From Allorhodopirellula heiligendammensis (GTDB lineage: Bacteria; Planctomycetota; Planctomycetia; Pirellulales; Pirellulaceae), in contig NZ_SJPU01000002.1 in assembly GCF_007860105.1 (NCBI RefSeq), positions 919,739 to 983,738 of the forward strand: 64,000 nt of DNA, read 5' to 3'. Below are positions 45,088-52,970 of this stretch, in pieces. Every line of letters begins with the position of its first letter. Position 1 is the first letter of the stretch. The translations under genes and the position numbers were made by a program. The notes under the pieces were generated by a model that was not told where the DNA came from, made no database searches, and saw nothing but the letters and a program-made list of their open reading frames with translations.

Positions 45088-45636
45088 ATGTCTGCGCACA
45101 CCCAAATAAAAACTCCACAACAATCATCCGCTAGCCCTTCCTCTCCTGTTCGGGATACCAGCAATACCGCAACGCCGTTACACCCAGTCATCCAGAAAGC
45201 ATGGAAACTAATCAAGCAGGACAACTATCTCGGAGCAGCAAATATACTCGTCACCGCCAATCGCGATCCGCAGGTCCGTAACACACTGGGCGTATGCTTG
45301 ATGCGGGCAGGCCGCGCCGAAAGTGCTGTGGAACTGTATCGCGCGTTCGTGTTGATGCCCGGCACATTGCGCGAACGACCGAACATCTGCAATGCGTATA
45401 AACGAAATTTCGCTACCGCGCTGTTCATGAGAGGATTGCCAAGCGGCGCTTTGGCAGTATTGAAAGATATCCGCGAGCCAGACCATCCGCGGGCGATCCA
45501 GCTCTACGGAGCCATCAAGGAATGGGAGAAATCGCTGCCCTGGTACCGACGGCTTGACTGGATCCTCAACGGCACTGAGCCTGCCAACTGCACCATTTCG
45601 CTCGAATTTGAGCCGGGTGAGTTTGATTTTGTTTGA
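45088..45636 (+). CDS. TPR-like hypothetical protein
   Basis: 182 residues. The first 30 residues are Ser/Thr/Pro-rich and probably disordered. From about 33 the chain is helical with a TPR-like rhythm: AWKLIKQDNYLGAANILV, NTLGVCLMRAGRAESAVELY and NFATALFMRGLPSGALAVL, which carry the small/aromatic positions of tetratricopeptide helices. A C-terminal beta segment (CTISLEFEPGEFDF) closes it. Such short TPR proteins act as protein-binding adaptors; the partner is unknown. The start is the ATG at 45088. Confidence 0.75.
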   Translation: MSAHTQIKTPQQSSASPSSPVRDTSNTATPLHPVIQKAWKLIKQDNYLGAANILVTANRDPQVRNTLGVCLMRAGRAESAVELYRAFVLMPGTLRERPNICNAYKRNFATALFMRGLPSGALAVLKDIREPDHPRAIQLYGAIKEWEKSLPWYRRLDWILNGTEPANCTISLEFEPGEFDFV

Positions 45637-45726
45637 CCACTCAATGCCTGGCGATGTCTAAATAGCACCGCGATACGGAACCGTGCTGTATAAGCTGGGT
45701 GGGCATTGCCCAAGTCCGATTTCGCC

Positions 45727-45758
45727 AAGCTATCAAGCTATCAAGCTATCAAGCTATC
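45727..45758. repeat. 8-bp tandem repeat (AAGCTATC), four copies
   Basis: Four perfect consecutive copies of AAGCTATC, then AAGG. The array lies in the short non-coding gap between the TPR-like gene and the convergent ExeA-like gene. A candidate for slipped-strand variation, but not inside a gene. Confidence 0.85.
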
Positions 45759-45889
45759 AAGGATCGAGCGGTTGGGGAGTGTCGCCTCATGCCGAGCACC
45801 AGACGACAATTCTTCTCCGCTCGATTCAACGCCGCATGAAAACGCCAATGGACTCGTTGGTTCTCGAGGGATACGTAGCTCTCAGACGG

Positions 45890-46768
45890 CTACGCAGTCC
45901 GCCGTTGAGCGGCCGAGTGGTCAAAACGGATCTCTTCATGCAGTCGGCCACCCAAGTCTTTTCGCGATATCTGCAAGAGGCCCGCAAGGTAGCCGTGCAA
46001 TAAAGCAGCGTGGACCAGTCTGCCGAGCCGGCTGACGGAGCCCTCAGCCGCCTCTGCGAGCCGCGCCGTCGCGGCAACGGTAAAGGCCGGGCGAGTGCTG
46101 CCGGCTTGGCGCAACGAGGCACCGATGCAGCGGACCAACTCATGGTCACTCCATCTCGCAAGATGATGTGACGGAATCGAGTGGGTTGCGTTCGAAATCA
46201 GTCGGACGTGATCAACGTTCCTGCGAATGACCATCACCACCGTCAAGTTGGACAAATTGTGAGCATTAGTCTGGTACCAATTTTTTAATGCGGCTGCTCG
46301 CTGATAGCGAACACTGACTTGGCAGGCGGGGGCGACATCGACCATCCAAACCGTGCGGACACTATTAACCGTGTCGACACCTCCCGCGGTCTGGTTGAGA
46401 TCTTCGATGAATCGAACGAGCGACTGATTTCCCCACTCCGCGGTCGCAGTCTCGATCGCGGTCCGGCCCAGCCCCGAGGTGGTTGCGAGATGCCGCAGCA
46501 ATGCGGATGTGCCTACTCCCGTCGATGTTGTCAGCATGCCGAGGCAGGCCGGACGTCGAACTAGGTTTTGCAGCCAATGCCAGGCCGCGACATGCTGGTC
46601 ACCGCGAAAATAAAACTCCGTGGGGAGGGGTCGCTGGGCGATCGGCCGAGGTGCGTCAAAGGGGGAGGCGAGCAATCCCCAATGATTCAGCACCGTAGGT
46701 GCCAGCGACGTGATGCATTCGGGTGGATAGCTACTGAATTCATCGCTCACTAGTTCACCCGACGTCAC
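45890..46768 (-). CDS. ExeA/GspA-like AAA-type protein with degenerate P-loop
   Basis: About 293 residues from a GTG at 46768; the frame extends to 46933 and a GTG at 46750 is an alternative, so the start is uncertain. The beginning of the domain, HWGLLASPFDAP, then FYFRGDQHVAAWHWLQNLV, matches the ExeA/GspA-type AAA proteins (usually WGLxxxPF...F). The expected Walker A is LTTSTGVGTSALLRHL, so the lysine of GKT/S is replaced, and Walker B is also weak (VWMVDVAP). The C-terminal winged/helical lid region (AATARLAEAAEGSVSRLGRLV) is kept. A catalytically inactive, ligand-binding or structural relative is likely. ExeA proteins normally couple ATP to secretin placement. Confidence 0.65.
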   Translation of the reverse strand: MTSGELVSDEFSSYPPECITSLAPTVLNHWGLLASPFDAPRPIAQRPLPTEFYFRGDQHVAAWHWLQNLVRRPACLGMLTTSTGVGTSALLRHLATTSGLGRTAIETATAEWGNQSLVRFIEDLNQTAGGVDTVNSVRTVWMVDVAPACQVSVRYQRAAALKNWYQTNAHNLSNLTVVMVIRRNVDHVRLISNATHSIPSHHLARWSDHELVRCIGASLRQAGSTRPAFTVAATARLAEAAEGSVSRLGRLVHAALLHGYLAGLLQISRKDLGGRLHEEIRFDHSAAQRRTA

Positions 46769-47153
46769 TGACCTGCGATGTTCCGGTGAGGTAGACCGAT
46801 GGCGGCGGGGGTCACGCAAACTGTGCCTTGTTCTCAATGCCGGATTCCTCGTTAACGCGTCAAGTGATGATATGGCAAAAGTCGGGGTCTGGTATATTCC
46901 CGCGCGACCACAGCGTTCAACGACCGCGCCCAACGCGGACCTCGCCTAGCGAGGATCTCGTCCAGCGCGAACGTCGAGCCTGCCGAAGCCTTTCTCGTTT
47001 GACCGGGCGATGTCGCGAAGTCGTAACACAGCGAGCCCATGCTAAAATCGTCTGCAGCCACATCTCCACTGCGACCCAAACCCTGCTGACGTTAAAGTCT
47101 TCCCCATTGGATTGACCGACTCACCCTCCTGTTCTCGAATCCGCTAGCCACCG
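46769..47153. other. Divergent intergenic region before rsmE
   Basis: About 385 nt. It includes a small palindrome CCTCGC-CTA-GCGAGG near 46940-46954 and otherwise no recognised element. It may include the real N-terminus of the ExeA-like gene (frame open to 46933). Confidence 0.35.
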
Positions 47154-47879
47154 ATGACGCGACGCTACTACGTCCCCGATCTAGTCACCCAGCATCCCCT
47201 CATCCAGCTGCCCGCTGAGGAGGCCGCCCACGCTGTGAAGGTGATGCGGTTGCGAGTCGGCGACGCAGTCGAACTGTTTGACGGTCGCGGTTACCAAGCG
47301 GCCGCCACCGTGACAGCGGTCGATCGCCGCCAGTGCGAATGCCAAAGTGAATCGCCACAGCGGGTCAATCGTGAAGCGAGCCGGCATCTGGAACTCGCCA
47401 TTGCGTTGCCGAAACCCGAGCGATGTAAGGAAATGATCGAGCGACTGACCGAACTCGGGATCGCGAGCATCGTGCCGCTGACGTTTGAACGCACGCAGCG
47501 GCCACCGTCATCCTCCTTGATCGGGAAACTCGAACGGATCGTGATCGAGGCTTGTAAGCAATCCAGCCGCAATCAATTGATGACGATTGCGCCGGTGGTA
47601 TCGTTTGCGCAGTGGATCGACCAGCCCGCTGTCCCCCGGTTGGCACCGAACGAGACCTCGCTACGTCTCGTCGCGATGCCTGGAGGCGGACCTTTGGGCG
47701 AGATGTCCGCGAGCATGCCCGCCAACCTGAGCTGCGTGATTGGACCCGAAGGTGGACTTACCGATCATGAGCTCAACGCCTGCTTGGACGCTGGGATGCA
47801 ACCCATTGATCTGGGGAAGCGGATTTTGCGGATCGAAACCGCCGCCTGCGTGGTCGCGGCACGCTTGCTTGACGACTGA
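47154..47879 (+). CDS. rsmE: 16S rRNA (uracil-1498-N3)-methyltransferase
   Basis: 241 residues, typical of RsmE. An N-terminal PUA-like domain (HAVKVMRLRVGDAVELFDGRG) is followed by a SPOUT methyltransferase domain with the hallmark sequences KPERCKEMIERLTELGI, EACKQSSRNQL, IGPEGGLTDHE and LGKRILRIETAACV, the last forming the trefoil-knot SAM pocket. The enzyme methylates U1498 of helix 44 in 30S particles. The start is the ATG at 47154 with no strong ribosome-binding site. hemL follows 132 nt downstream on the same strand. Confidence 0.95.
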   Translation: MTRRYYVPDLVTQHPLIQLPAEEAAHAVKVMRLRVGDAVELFDGRGYQAAATVTAVDRRQCECQSESPQRVNREASRHLELAIALPKPERCKEMIERLTELGIASIVPLTFERTQRPPSSSLIGKLERIVIEACKQSSRNQLMTIAPVVSFAQWIDQPAVPRLAPNETSLRLVAMPGGGPLGEMSASMPANLSCVIGPEGGLTDHELNACLDAGMQPIDLGKRILRIETAACVVAARLLDD

Positions 47880-48011
47880 GCAGGTCGGGCGAAATCGTGG
47901 TCGATGACCACGCCAAACCGCACGACCGGCGGCTGGAAGCCAACGCGGTAGAGGTCTAAACTTCTGTGTCTGGAAAGTATTCATTTGACGACTCCAACAG
48001 CTAGATTTGAC

Positions 48012-49319
48012 ATGTCCGCGTCGACGAGTTCCCCTGCCGCACCCGCCCGCAGCCAAGCCGCCTTCGAACGAGCCCTGCGATTGATGCCCGGCGGGGTCAA
48101 TTCGCCAGCTCGCGCTTTTGGCGCAGTCGGTGGCACGCCCCTGTTCATCGAACGTGCCGAAGGCCCTTACCTGTTCGATATCGACGGCCATCGCTACGTC
48201 GACTACATCGGTTCGTGGGGGCCGATGATTCTCGGTCATGCCCAAGCCGAAGTGATCGCAGCCATTACTCGAGCGGCCGAGCGTGGGACCAGCTACGGGG
48301 CACCGACCGAAGCTGAGTCCCAGCTTGCGGAGCAGATTATCGAAGCGGTGCCGAGCATCGAAAAAGTCCGCCTGGTCAATAGCGGGACCGAGGCCACCAT
48401 GAGCGCTCTCCGCGTCGCTCGCGGTGCGACAGGTCGAAACAAAGTGATCAAGTTCGCCGGGAATTACCACGGACACGTCGATGCACTGCTAGTTGCTGCG
48501 GGCAGTGCGGCGGCGACCCTTGGTGCCCCAGACTCCCCTGGCGTCACACCGGGGGCAGCCGGCGACACGCTCGTGCTGTCCTACAATGATGTCACGCAGC
48601 TGGAAAATGCCTTTGCCGCTGAGGGCGATCAAATCGCTGCCGTGATCTTGGAACCTGTCGTCGGCAACATGGGCTGCGTGGTTCCTGCGATGGAGTTTCT
48701 GCGAACTCTGCGAGACCTGACCACACACCATGGCTCGGTATTGATTTTTGACGAAGTCATGACTGGATTCCGCGTGGCACCTGGTGGCGCGCAAGAACTC
48801 TTCGGGATCACCCCTGACATGACCACGCTGGGAAAGATCGTGGGTGGCGGCATGCCGCTGGGGGCCTACGGCGGACGGACCGATATCATGGACAACGTAC
48901 TACCGGCGGGCAAGGTTTACCAAGCTGGCACGCTCAGCGGCAACCCGGTCGCGGTCGCAGCGGGTTCCGCGACACTGAAGATCCTCAAGGAGAATCCCCC
49001 CTACGAGCAACTCGAACGAATGGGCGCAAAACTCGCAGCGGGACTCGACGCAGCTGCGACGGCCGCCGGAATTCCACACAGCGTTACTCGCGTAGGCAGC
49101 ATGATGACGCTGTTTTTCAATCCCGATCGAGTGACGTGTTGGGACGACGCCGATCGTTGCGATCGCGATGCCTTCGGTCGCTACTTCTGGGGCATGATCC
49201 AGAAAGGCATTTATATGCCGTGCAGCCAATTTGAAGCGTTGTTCTTCAGTCGGCTGCACGACGAAGCGATTATCGATGAAACCATCGACGCCGCGAAAGA
49301 AGTTCTGGCGGGAGAGTGA
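48012..49319 (+). CDS. hemL: Glutamate-1-semialdehyde 2,1-aminomutase
   Basis: About 435 residues from the ATG at 48012 (the frame opens at a TTG at 47985). The PLP lysine is K275 in TTLGKIVGGGMPLGAYGG, with the family motifs MPGGVNSPARAFGAVGG, NSGTEATMSALRVARG, IKFAGNYHGHVD and IFDEVMTGFR. The enzyme makes 5-aminolevulinate from glutamate-1-semialdehyde in the C5 pathway, the entry to haem and to corrinoids. It is the only tetrapyrrole biosynthesis gene in the window and is not near the cobalamin riboswitch locus. Confidence 0.96.
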   Translation: MSASTSSPAAPARSQAAFERALRLMPGGVNSPARAFGAVGGTPLFIERAEGPYLFDIDGHRYVDYIGSWGPMILGHAQAEVIAAITRAAERGTSYGAPTEAESQLAEQIIEAVPSIEKVRLVNSGTEATMSALRVARGATGRNKVIKFAGNYHGHVDALLVAAGSAAATLGAPDSPGVTPGAAGDTLVLSYNDVTQLENAFAAEGDQIAAVILEPVVGNMGCVVPAMEFLRTLRDLTTHHGSVLIFDEVMTGFRVAPGGAQELFGITPDMTTLGKIVGGGMPLGAYGGRTDIMDNVLPAGKVYQAGTLSGNPVAVAAGSATLKILKENPPYEQLERMGAKLAAGLDAAATAAGIPHSVTRVGSMMTLFFNPDRVTCWDDADRCDRDAFGRYFWGMIQKGIYMPCSQFEALFFSRLHDEAIIDETIDAAKEVLAGE

Positions 49320-49742
49320 ACGAACACTATTAAGGTTTTTCTGCCAAAGCCTCCTACCCGTTCGCCCCACTGATACACAGGTGGGTGTGTTCATCCCAAG
49401 TCCATTCGATGATCGCAGCATCAATCCCGCCTCAACCGATCAGCCGGCGGGCGCTAGCCCCGGTTGTCCCAACCGATTAGCTCTAGCCCCGGTTGTCTCA
49501 ACCGATTAGCCGGTGCGTGCTAGCCTCCGGTTGTCCCGCGTACGGAACGCTTTGCGTTCTCTCTTATCAACCGGGGCTAGCGCCCACCGGCTGATTTTGG
49601 CTGCGGTGCTGACTGCCTAAAGCGTTGCTCGCACATCCAATGCCTTGCGCGAGATACTCTTCCGAGTCGACTCATTTACAATCATCGCCAATGGACTTTG
49701 ATTTAAAAAACCCAAGACCGCCAGATTCAGTTCAAGGCTTGG
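49320..49742. other. Intergenic region carrying a MITE-like repeat
   Basis: About 420 nt between hemL and the DUF2314 gene. Apart from the inverted-repeat element at 49439-49595 no gene or RNA was found. Confidence 0.4.
49439..49595. repeat. MITE-like element with 28-bp terminal inverted repeats
   Basis: The left arm at 49439-49466 (ATCAGCCGGCGGGCGCTAGC and eight more bases) and the right arm at 49568-49595 are inverse copies with one mismatch. Inside are two near-identical direct copies of CTAGCCCCGGTTGTC...AACCGATTAG plus a diverged third. No coding capacity. The form suggests a miniature transposable or palindromic element; the absence of a transposase is consistent with a non-autonomous unit. 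Confidence 0.75.
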
Positions 49743-50417
49743 TTAACTATATTTGGTCACACCGACATATTCATCGAACGCCCCACGTTCGTCAGGGGGA
49801 AGGTTCGCACGGTGGTATCGCAAAGAGTATCCACCGTACAGCGTTCCATCATCGTTGACCATCCAGTCGATCACATCAAATTCGGCGACCTCAAATACTT
49901 GGCCAACCTTCAGCAACGAAACCGACGGTGGCACTTCGAACAGTTCAGCGGTGAAGCTGTCGCCTGCAACGATGGTGTTGAACAGCCACACAAAACCACT
50001 GCTCTGGCCGTCGTTCAGTTTGGTTTTGATCAGGCATGAATGTGAATCATGACGACGAATCAGCGAGCGAAAGTCATCGAGTGTCGCCCGCGCATTGGCA
50101 ACACAGTCCCGGTACGCAGGGTCAGACGACCGGACCATGTCTACACGAGCACCAGGGTCTCGATCTGGCCGCCGGTCAAGCTCACGCCGGAGCATTTGCC
50201 AGTCGTACCAACAGTTCTCGGGGTCAATGTCGTCATAGCCACGGGACTGAGCCAGTTTCTTGGCGTCGAAAGAGGTCATCATGATGCAAGCGGCGTTATC
50301 GCGAATTGAGAGTACCTCTTGTCTGGTGAGTGGCTCGCTTTTTTTGTCCTCCGCTGCAACGAGGATCGCCCCCAGAGCGGGCACGAACACCGGTATCAGT
50401 TCAGCTTCATCATGCAT
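49743..50417 (-). CDS. DUF2314 domain protein
   Basis: About 224 residues from the ATG at 50417; a GTG lies four codons upstream. The last about 70 residues carry the DUF2314 pattern: FTAELFEVPPSVSLLKVGQV, then IDWMVNDDGTLYGGYSLRYHR and LPPDERGAFDEYVG. The N-terminal 150 residues (VFVPALGAILVAAEDKKSEP, YDDIDPENCWYDWQ) look like the first domain of immunity-type or unknown proteins and were not assigned. DUF2314 proteins (YegJ-like) have no proven function. It is first of five small minus-strand genes with no clear housekeeping function. Confidence 0.8.
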   Translation of the reverse strand: MHDEAELIPVFVPALGAILVAAEDKKSEPLTRQEVLSIRDNAACIMMTSFDAKKLAQSRGYDDIDPENCWYDWQMLRRELDRRPDRDPGARVDMVRSSDPAYRDCVANARATLDDFRSLIRRHDSHSCLIKTKLNDGQSSGFVWLFNTIVAGDSFTAELFEVPPSVSLLKVGQVFEVAEFDVIDWMVNDDGTLYGGYSLRYHRANLPPDERGAFDEYVGVTKYS

Positions 50418-50781
50418 GGCAATAGGCACTCATCAAACCTAGGGTGTTCTACTCATTACACGCCTCCGGGGGAACGGAAACAAGGTTTCATTCGAAGATC
50501 GTTTGACTCGCGTGCGCGGGTGCGGGACGACCAATTTGGGCGTGGTCTGGTGGGGTGAGAGGCCGCTGCACATCGTGTCCGTGGATTTCGAAGGGGCAGT
50601 ATACCAAATGGAACCCAATGGAGAGACAGTATAAGGCGAGGGCACCTGCGGCGGGATGACAGACAGGTGTAGCGGGCTTGCTTCCAAGCGGCGCACAGCC
50701 TAGTGCGGTCGGCGCGTACTTACGGAGAGATAGGGGGCCCGGGCAACCGGGGCACTGTCCCGATAGTTACTGTCCCGATAG
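50418..50781. other. Intergenic region with a short direct repeat
   Basis: About 360 nt between two minus-strand genes. Two copies of GTCCCGATAGTTAC (about 50757-50786) lie at its right end. No gene is supported. Confidence 0.35.
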
Positions 50782-51246
50782 TTACCGACCATTCTCCTGG
50801 TCGATCGTGGGCGGCTCCAGCAGCACTGGTGACTTCAGGGCTACTAGGGACTCGTTGAGCATTATTCGAAATCTCTGGTAATTCTCACCACCCGGGCAGA
50901 TGACGGCGTACTCATCCCATATCCACTCGATCGTAGTGCCGTCAACGTTGCCCGACAATCGTTCGCTGATGCGGGATTCAAACGCGGCGATCTCGCCAGT
51001 GCTGGTTTGGAACGCAATCAAGCTATTTCCATGGAGGTTTCGTGTCCACTCGACCATGCATTTCCATTGTTCCGCATTCAGTGTGCTGGGCTGCTTTGCG
51101 TAGAGGCCATCGATTTGAGCTTCAAGTCTGCGAGCGTAGTAAGTACGTCCTACTATGCTATGTCTCACCGCTATGATGGAACCGCAACAGATCGCGGAAA
51201 ATGCGACGGTGGCAAGCAACACTCTGAGGCTGAATCGTTTTCGCAT
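50782..51246 (-). CDS. Hypothetical protein with RFSLR-type N-terminal membrane segment
   Basis: 154 residues from the ATG at 51246. The N-terminus RKRFSLRVLLATVAFSAICCG is the basic-plus-hydrophobic RFSLR-LL pattern that occurs in many planctomycete small membrane proteins. The rest is soluble, with WKCMVEWTRNLHG and IEWIWDEYAVICPGGENYQRF segments, two cysteines and no catalytic motif. It probably faces the outside of the inner membrane. Function is unknown. Confidence 0.7.
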   Translation of the reverse strand: MRKRFSLRVLLATVAFSAICCGSIIAVRHSIVGRTYYARRLEAQIDGLYAKQPSTLNAEQWKCMVEWTRNLHGNSLIAFQTSTGEIAAFESRISERLSGNVDGTTIEWIWDEYAVICPGGENYQRFRIMLNESLVALKSPVLLEPPTIDQENGR

Positions 51247-51396
51247 AATATTAACGGTAGGACGCTGTTCAGTCAGCTAACGGCAGCGGTATCGTCGTTG
51301 CCGTCATTGATTGATGAGGTCGAATTAGCTCGGCGACTGTGGTTGATCGCTTGGTTCTGCCATGTCCTTGCTGAGTCTATTAGCTTCGGCGTCGAA

Positions 51397-51651
51397 CTAA
51401 TCGATGAATTGTTTTGCAGCGTCGATGAATCCAGCGTCGTCTACGGAAGGAAGCCGTATCGTTATCCCATTAGAAAGTTGGTAAACGAAATCAGCGTAGT
51501 TACCTGCGTCATCGGACAGTGACGTGTCAGCGAATACGCGGCGGAGGCGTTGCCCGACGATCGAGGTGCGTACAAGCATGAGTTTCTTCGGCGAACGGGG
51601 GGCACCAGGTTGGACGGAGAGTAAAGTTGGCCAACTCAAAATTTGCCGCAA
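51397..51651 (-). CDS. Short hypothetical protein, possibly a 5'-truncated gene
   Basis: 84 residues. The C-terminal 60 residues (VFADTSLSDDAGNYADFVYQ then LSNGITIRLPSVDDAGFIDA) have a believable beta/alpha composition, but the first 24 residues are unlike a normal N-terminus and an internal ATG at 51579 may be the true start. It could be the surviving end of a longer gene. No family was recognised. It lies between the RFSLR protein and a two-helix membrane protein on the same strand. Confidence 0.45.
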   Translation of the reverse strand: MRQILSWPTLLSVQPGAPRSPKKLMLVRTSIVGQRLRRVFADTSLSDDAGNYADFVYQLSNGITIRLPSVDDAGFIDAAKQFID

Positions 51652-51702
51652 GCCACGTTCGGTGTGAATGCCACGATTATCCCTCCCAGTGCGACCGGTC
51701 TG

Positions 51703-52149
51703 TCATGGCTGACGAAGACGCTCGATGAGTCCTCGAAGGAGGACGCGATCGTCCGGCATGTAGTACCGATAGTGTGCCATAACCTCGTTTCCCGCGGAAT
51801 CATGGACTGAGAAAACCCCGAGCCACTCGCTGACGAATTCAGGATCCACATCGCTCAAATCGATGGATACCGGTTGGGAGCTGAAGATAAAACTTGGTCC
51901 AGAAAGCGTGTATCCATCTACATGGACATCAAAATTTTGAATGTCGACAGCGCAAGCCCAGAAAGCTGCACGAATCACGACGATGAACACCGCCCACCCA
52001 AACGGGATTTGAAACCATCGGGTAAGGCAATAAACCACGATCCCGATGGACAAGCTGCTGAACATGGTGGCGGTGAAGAATCGCCATCGACTAGCAGGGA
52101 ACGTCAAGCGTGATGGTTCAAACGCGTTCATATCATGGAGATGCGACAT
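51703..52149 (-). CDS. Small membrane protein with two helices
   Basis: 148 residues; the ATG at 52131 is a possible alternative start. Two adjacent hydrophobic helices (about 28-48, ATMFSSLSIGIVVYCLTRW; about 50-70, FGWAVFIVVIRAAFWACAV) are followed by a cytoplasmic or outer C-terminal domain of about 75 residues (VDIQNFDVHVDGYTLSGPSF, HDSAGNEVMAHYRYYMPDDR). Such bacterial PH-like small membrane proteins are common; the fit here is only structural. Function is unknown. Confidence 0.65.
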   Translation of the reverse strand: MSHLHDMNAFEPSRLTFPASRWRFFTATMFSSLSIGIVVYCLTRWFQIPFGWAVFIVVIRAAFWACAVDIQNFDVHVDGYTLSGPSFIFSSQPVSIDLSDVDPEFVSEWLGVFSVHDSAGNEVMAHYRYYMPDDRVLLRGLIERLRQP

Positions 52150-52275
52150 CGGTAAACATCAGTGAGGACGGCAGAGCGACGTTCGCCCGCCCAGACCTGA
52201 ACACCTTCCTCCACTGCATGGCATTGATTTTTGCTAGCTCTGCGGGCACGCATGGAGGACCAGGCAATCCGTTGG

Positions 52276-52692
52276 TTATCCGCCGGCATTCTGTTCAAGT
52301 GCAACAAGCACAGCCATGAAACATCCGATCTTCTCAGAAACATACCTTAGGGGTGTCCTTCTCAACTGGTCTTGGATGTTGACATCGGCACCGCCAGCGA
52401 GCAGAGCCTCCACAGCCCGGTAGTCAGCATTGGAACAGGCGACCCAGAGCGGAGTTCGTCCGTCGTCGTCGGTTTCATCTATATTGGCACCGGCCACAAG
52501 GAGCAGTGAAATCATCGAAGCATTGTTCATCATGGCCGCAACATGAATCGGTGTTCGTCCGCCTCCCATGTATGGCCGAGAGTCACGAGCATTCACGTCG
52601 CATCCTGATTCGATTGCACGAATCGCTGCGGCGTCATCCCCACACTCGAGGGCCGCGAACAAAGGAGTTGGTGGGTTTACAGTATCAGCCAT
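52276..52692 (-). CDS. Ankyrin-repeat protein
   Basis: 138 residues made almost entirely of ankyrin repeats: TPLFAALECGDDAAAIRAIE, GRTPIHVAAMMNNASMISLL, GRTPLWVACSNADYRAVEAL and RRTPLRYV. No signal peptide or membrane segment. Ankyrin proteins bind other proteins; in bacteria isolated small ones are often toxin-immunity proteins or adaptors. The start is the ATG at 52692. It is the last of the accessory group and precedes the housekeeping uvrA gene, 278 nt away. Confidence 0.85.
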   Translation of the reverse strand: MADTVNPPTPLFAALECGDDAAAIRAIESGCDVNARDSRPYMGGGRTPIHVAAMMNNASMISLLLVAGANIDETDDDGRTPLWVACSNADYRAVEALLAGGADVNIQDQLRRTPLRYVSEKIGCFMAVLVALEQNAGG

Positions 52693-52970
52693 TCAACTTC
52701 GTCGGATAACGTGGAGTCATCGCTGGTTGTGGGGGGCGTCACCCGGCGATAATTGGATTTTGGGGGTGTGGTCCCGGTTTGAATCTTCGGTTTCTCCGGT
52801 GACGCGCGGAATGTTGCCGCCGATTGGACGCTGCTGAGTATCTGGCGTCTGGATAGTTGCGTCAAGCAAAAGGTTGCACGGTGTCACGGGAGGATTGACC
52901 TGTTTTGTGAAGGTGCGAAAAACCCGCACGGTCTTGCTGCGTGTAACCGGGGGAGATTCCACTACCGCGG

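Noticed and set aside
51007-51522. 171-codon plus-strand frame in the accessory patch
   Set aside because: It covers the start of the RFSLR protein gene on the other strand and has inferior composition.
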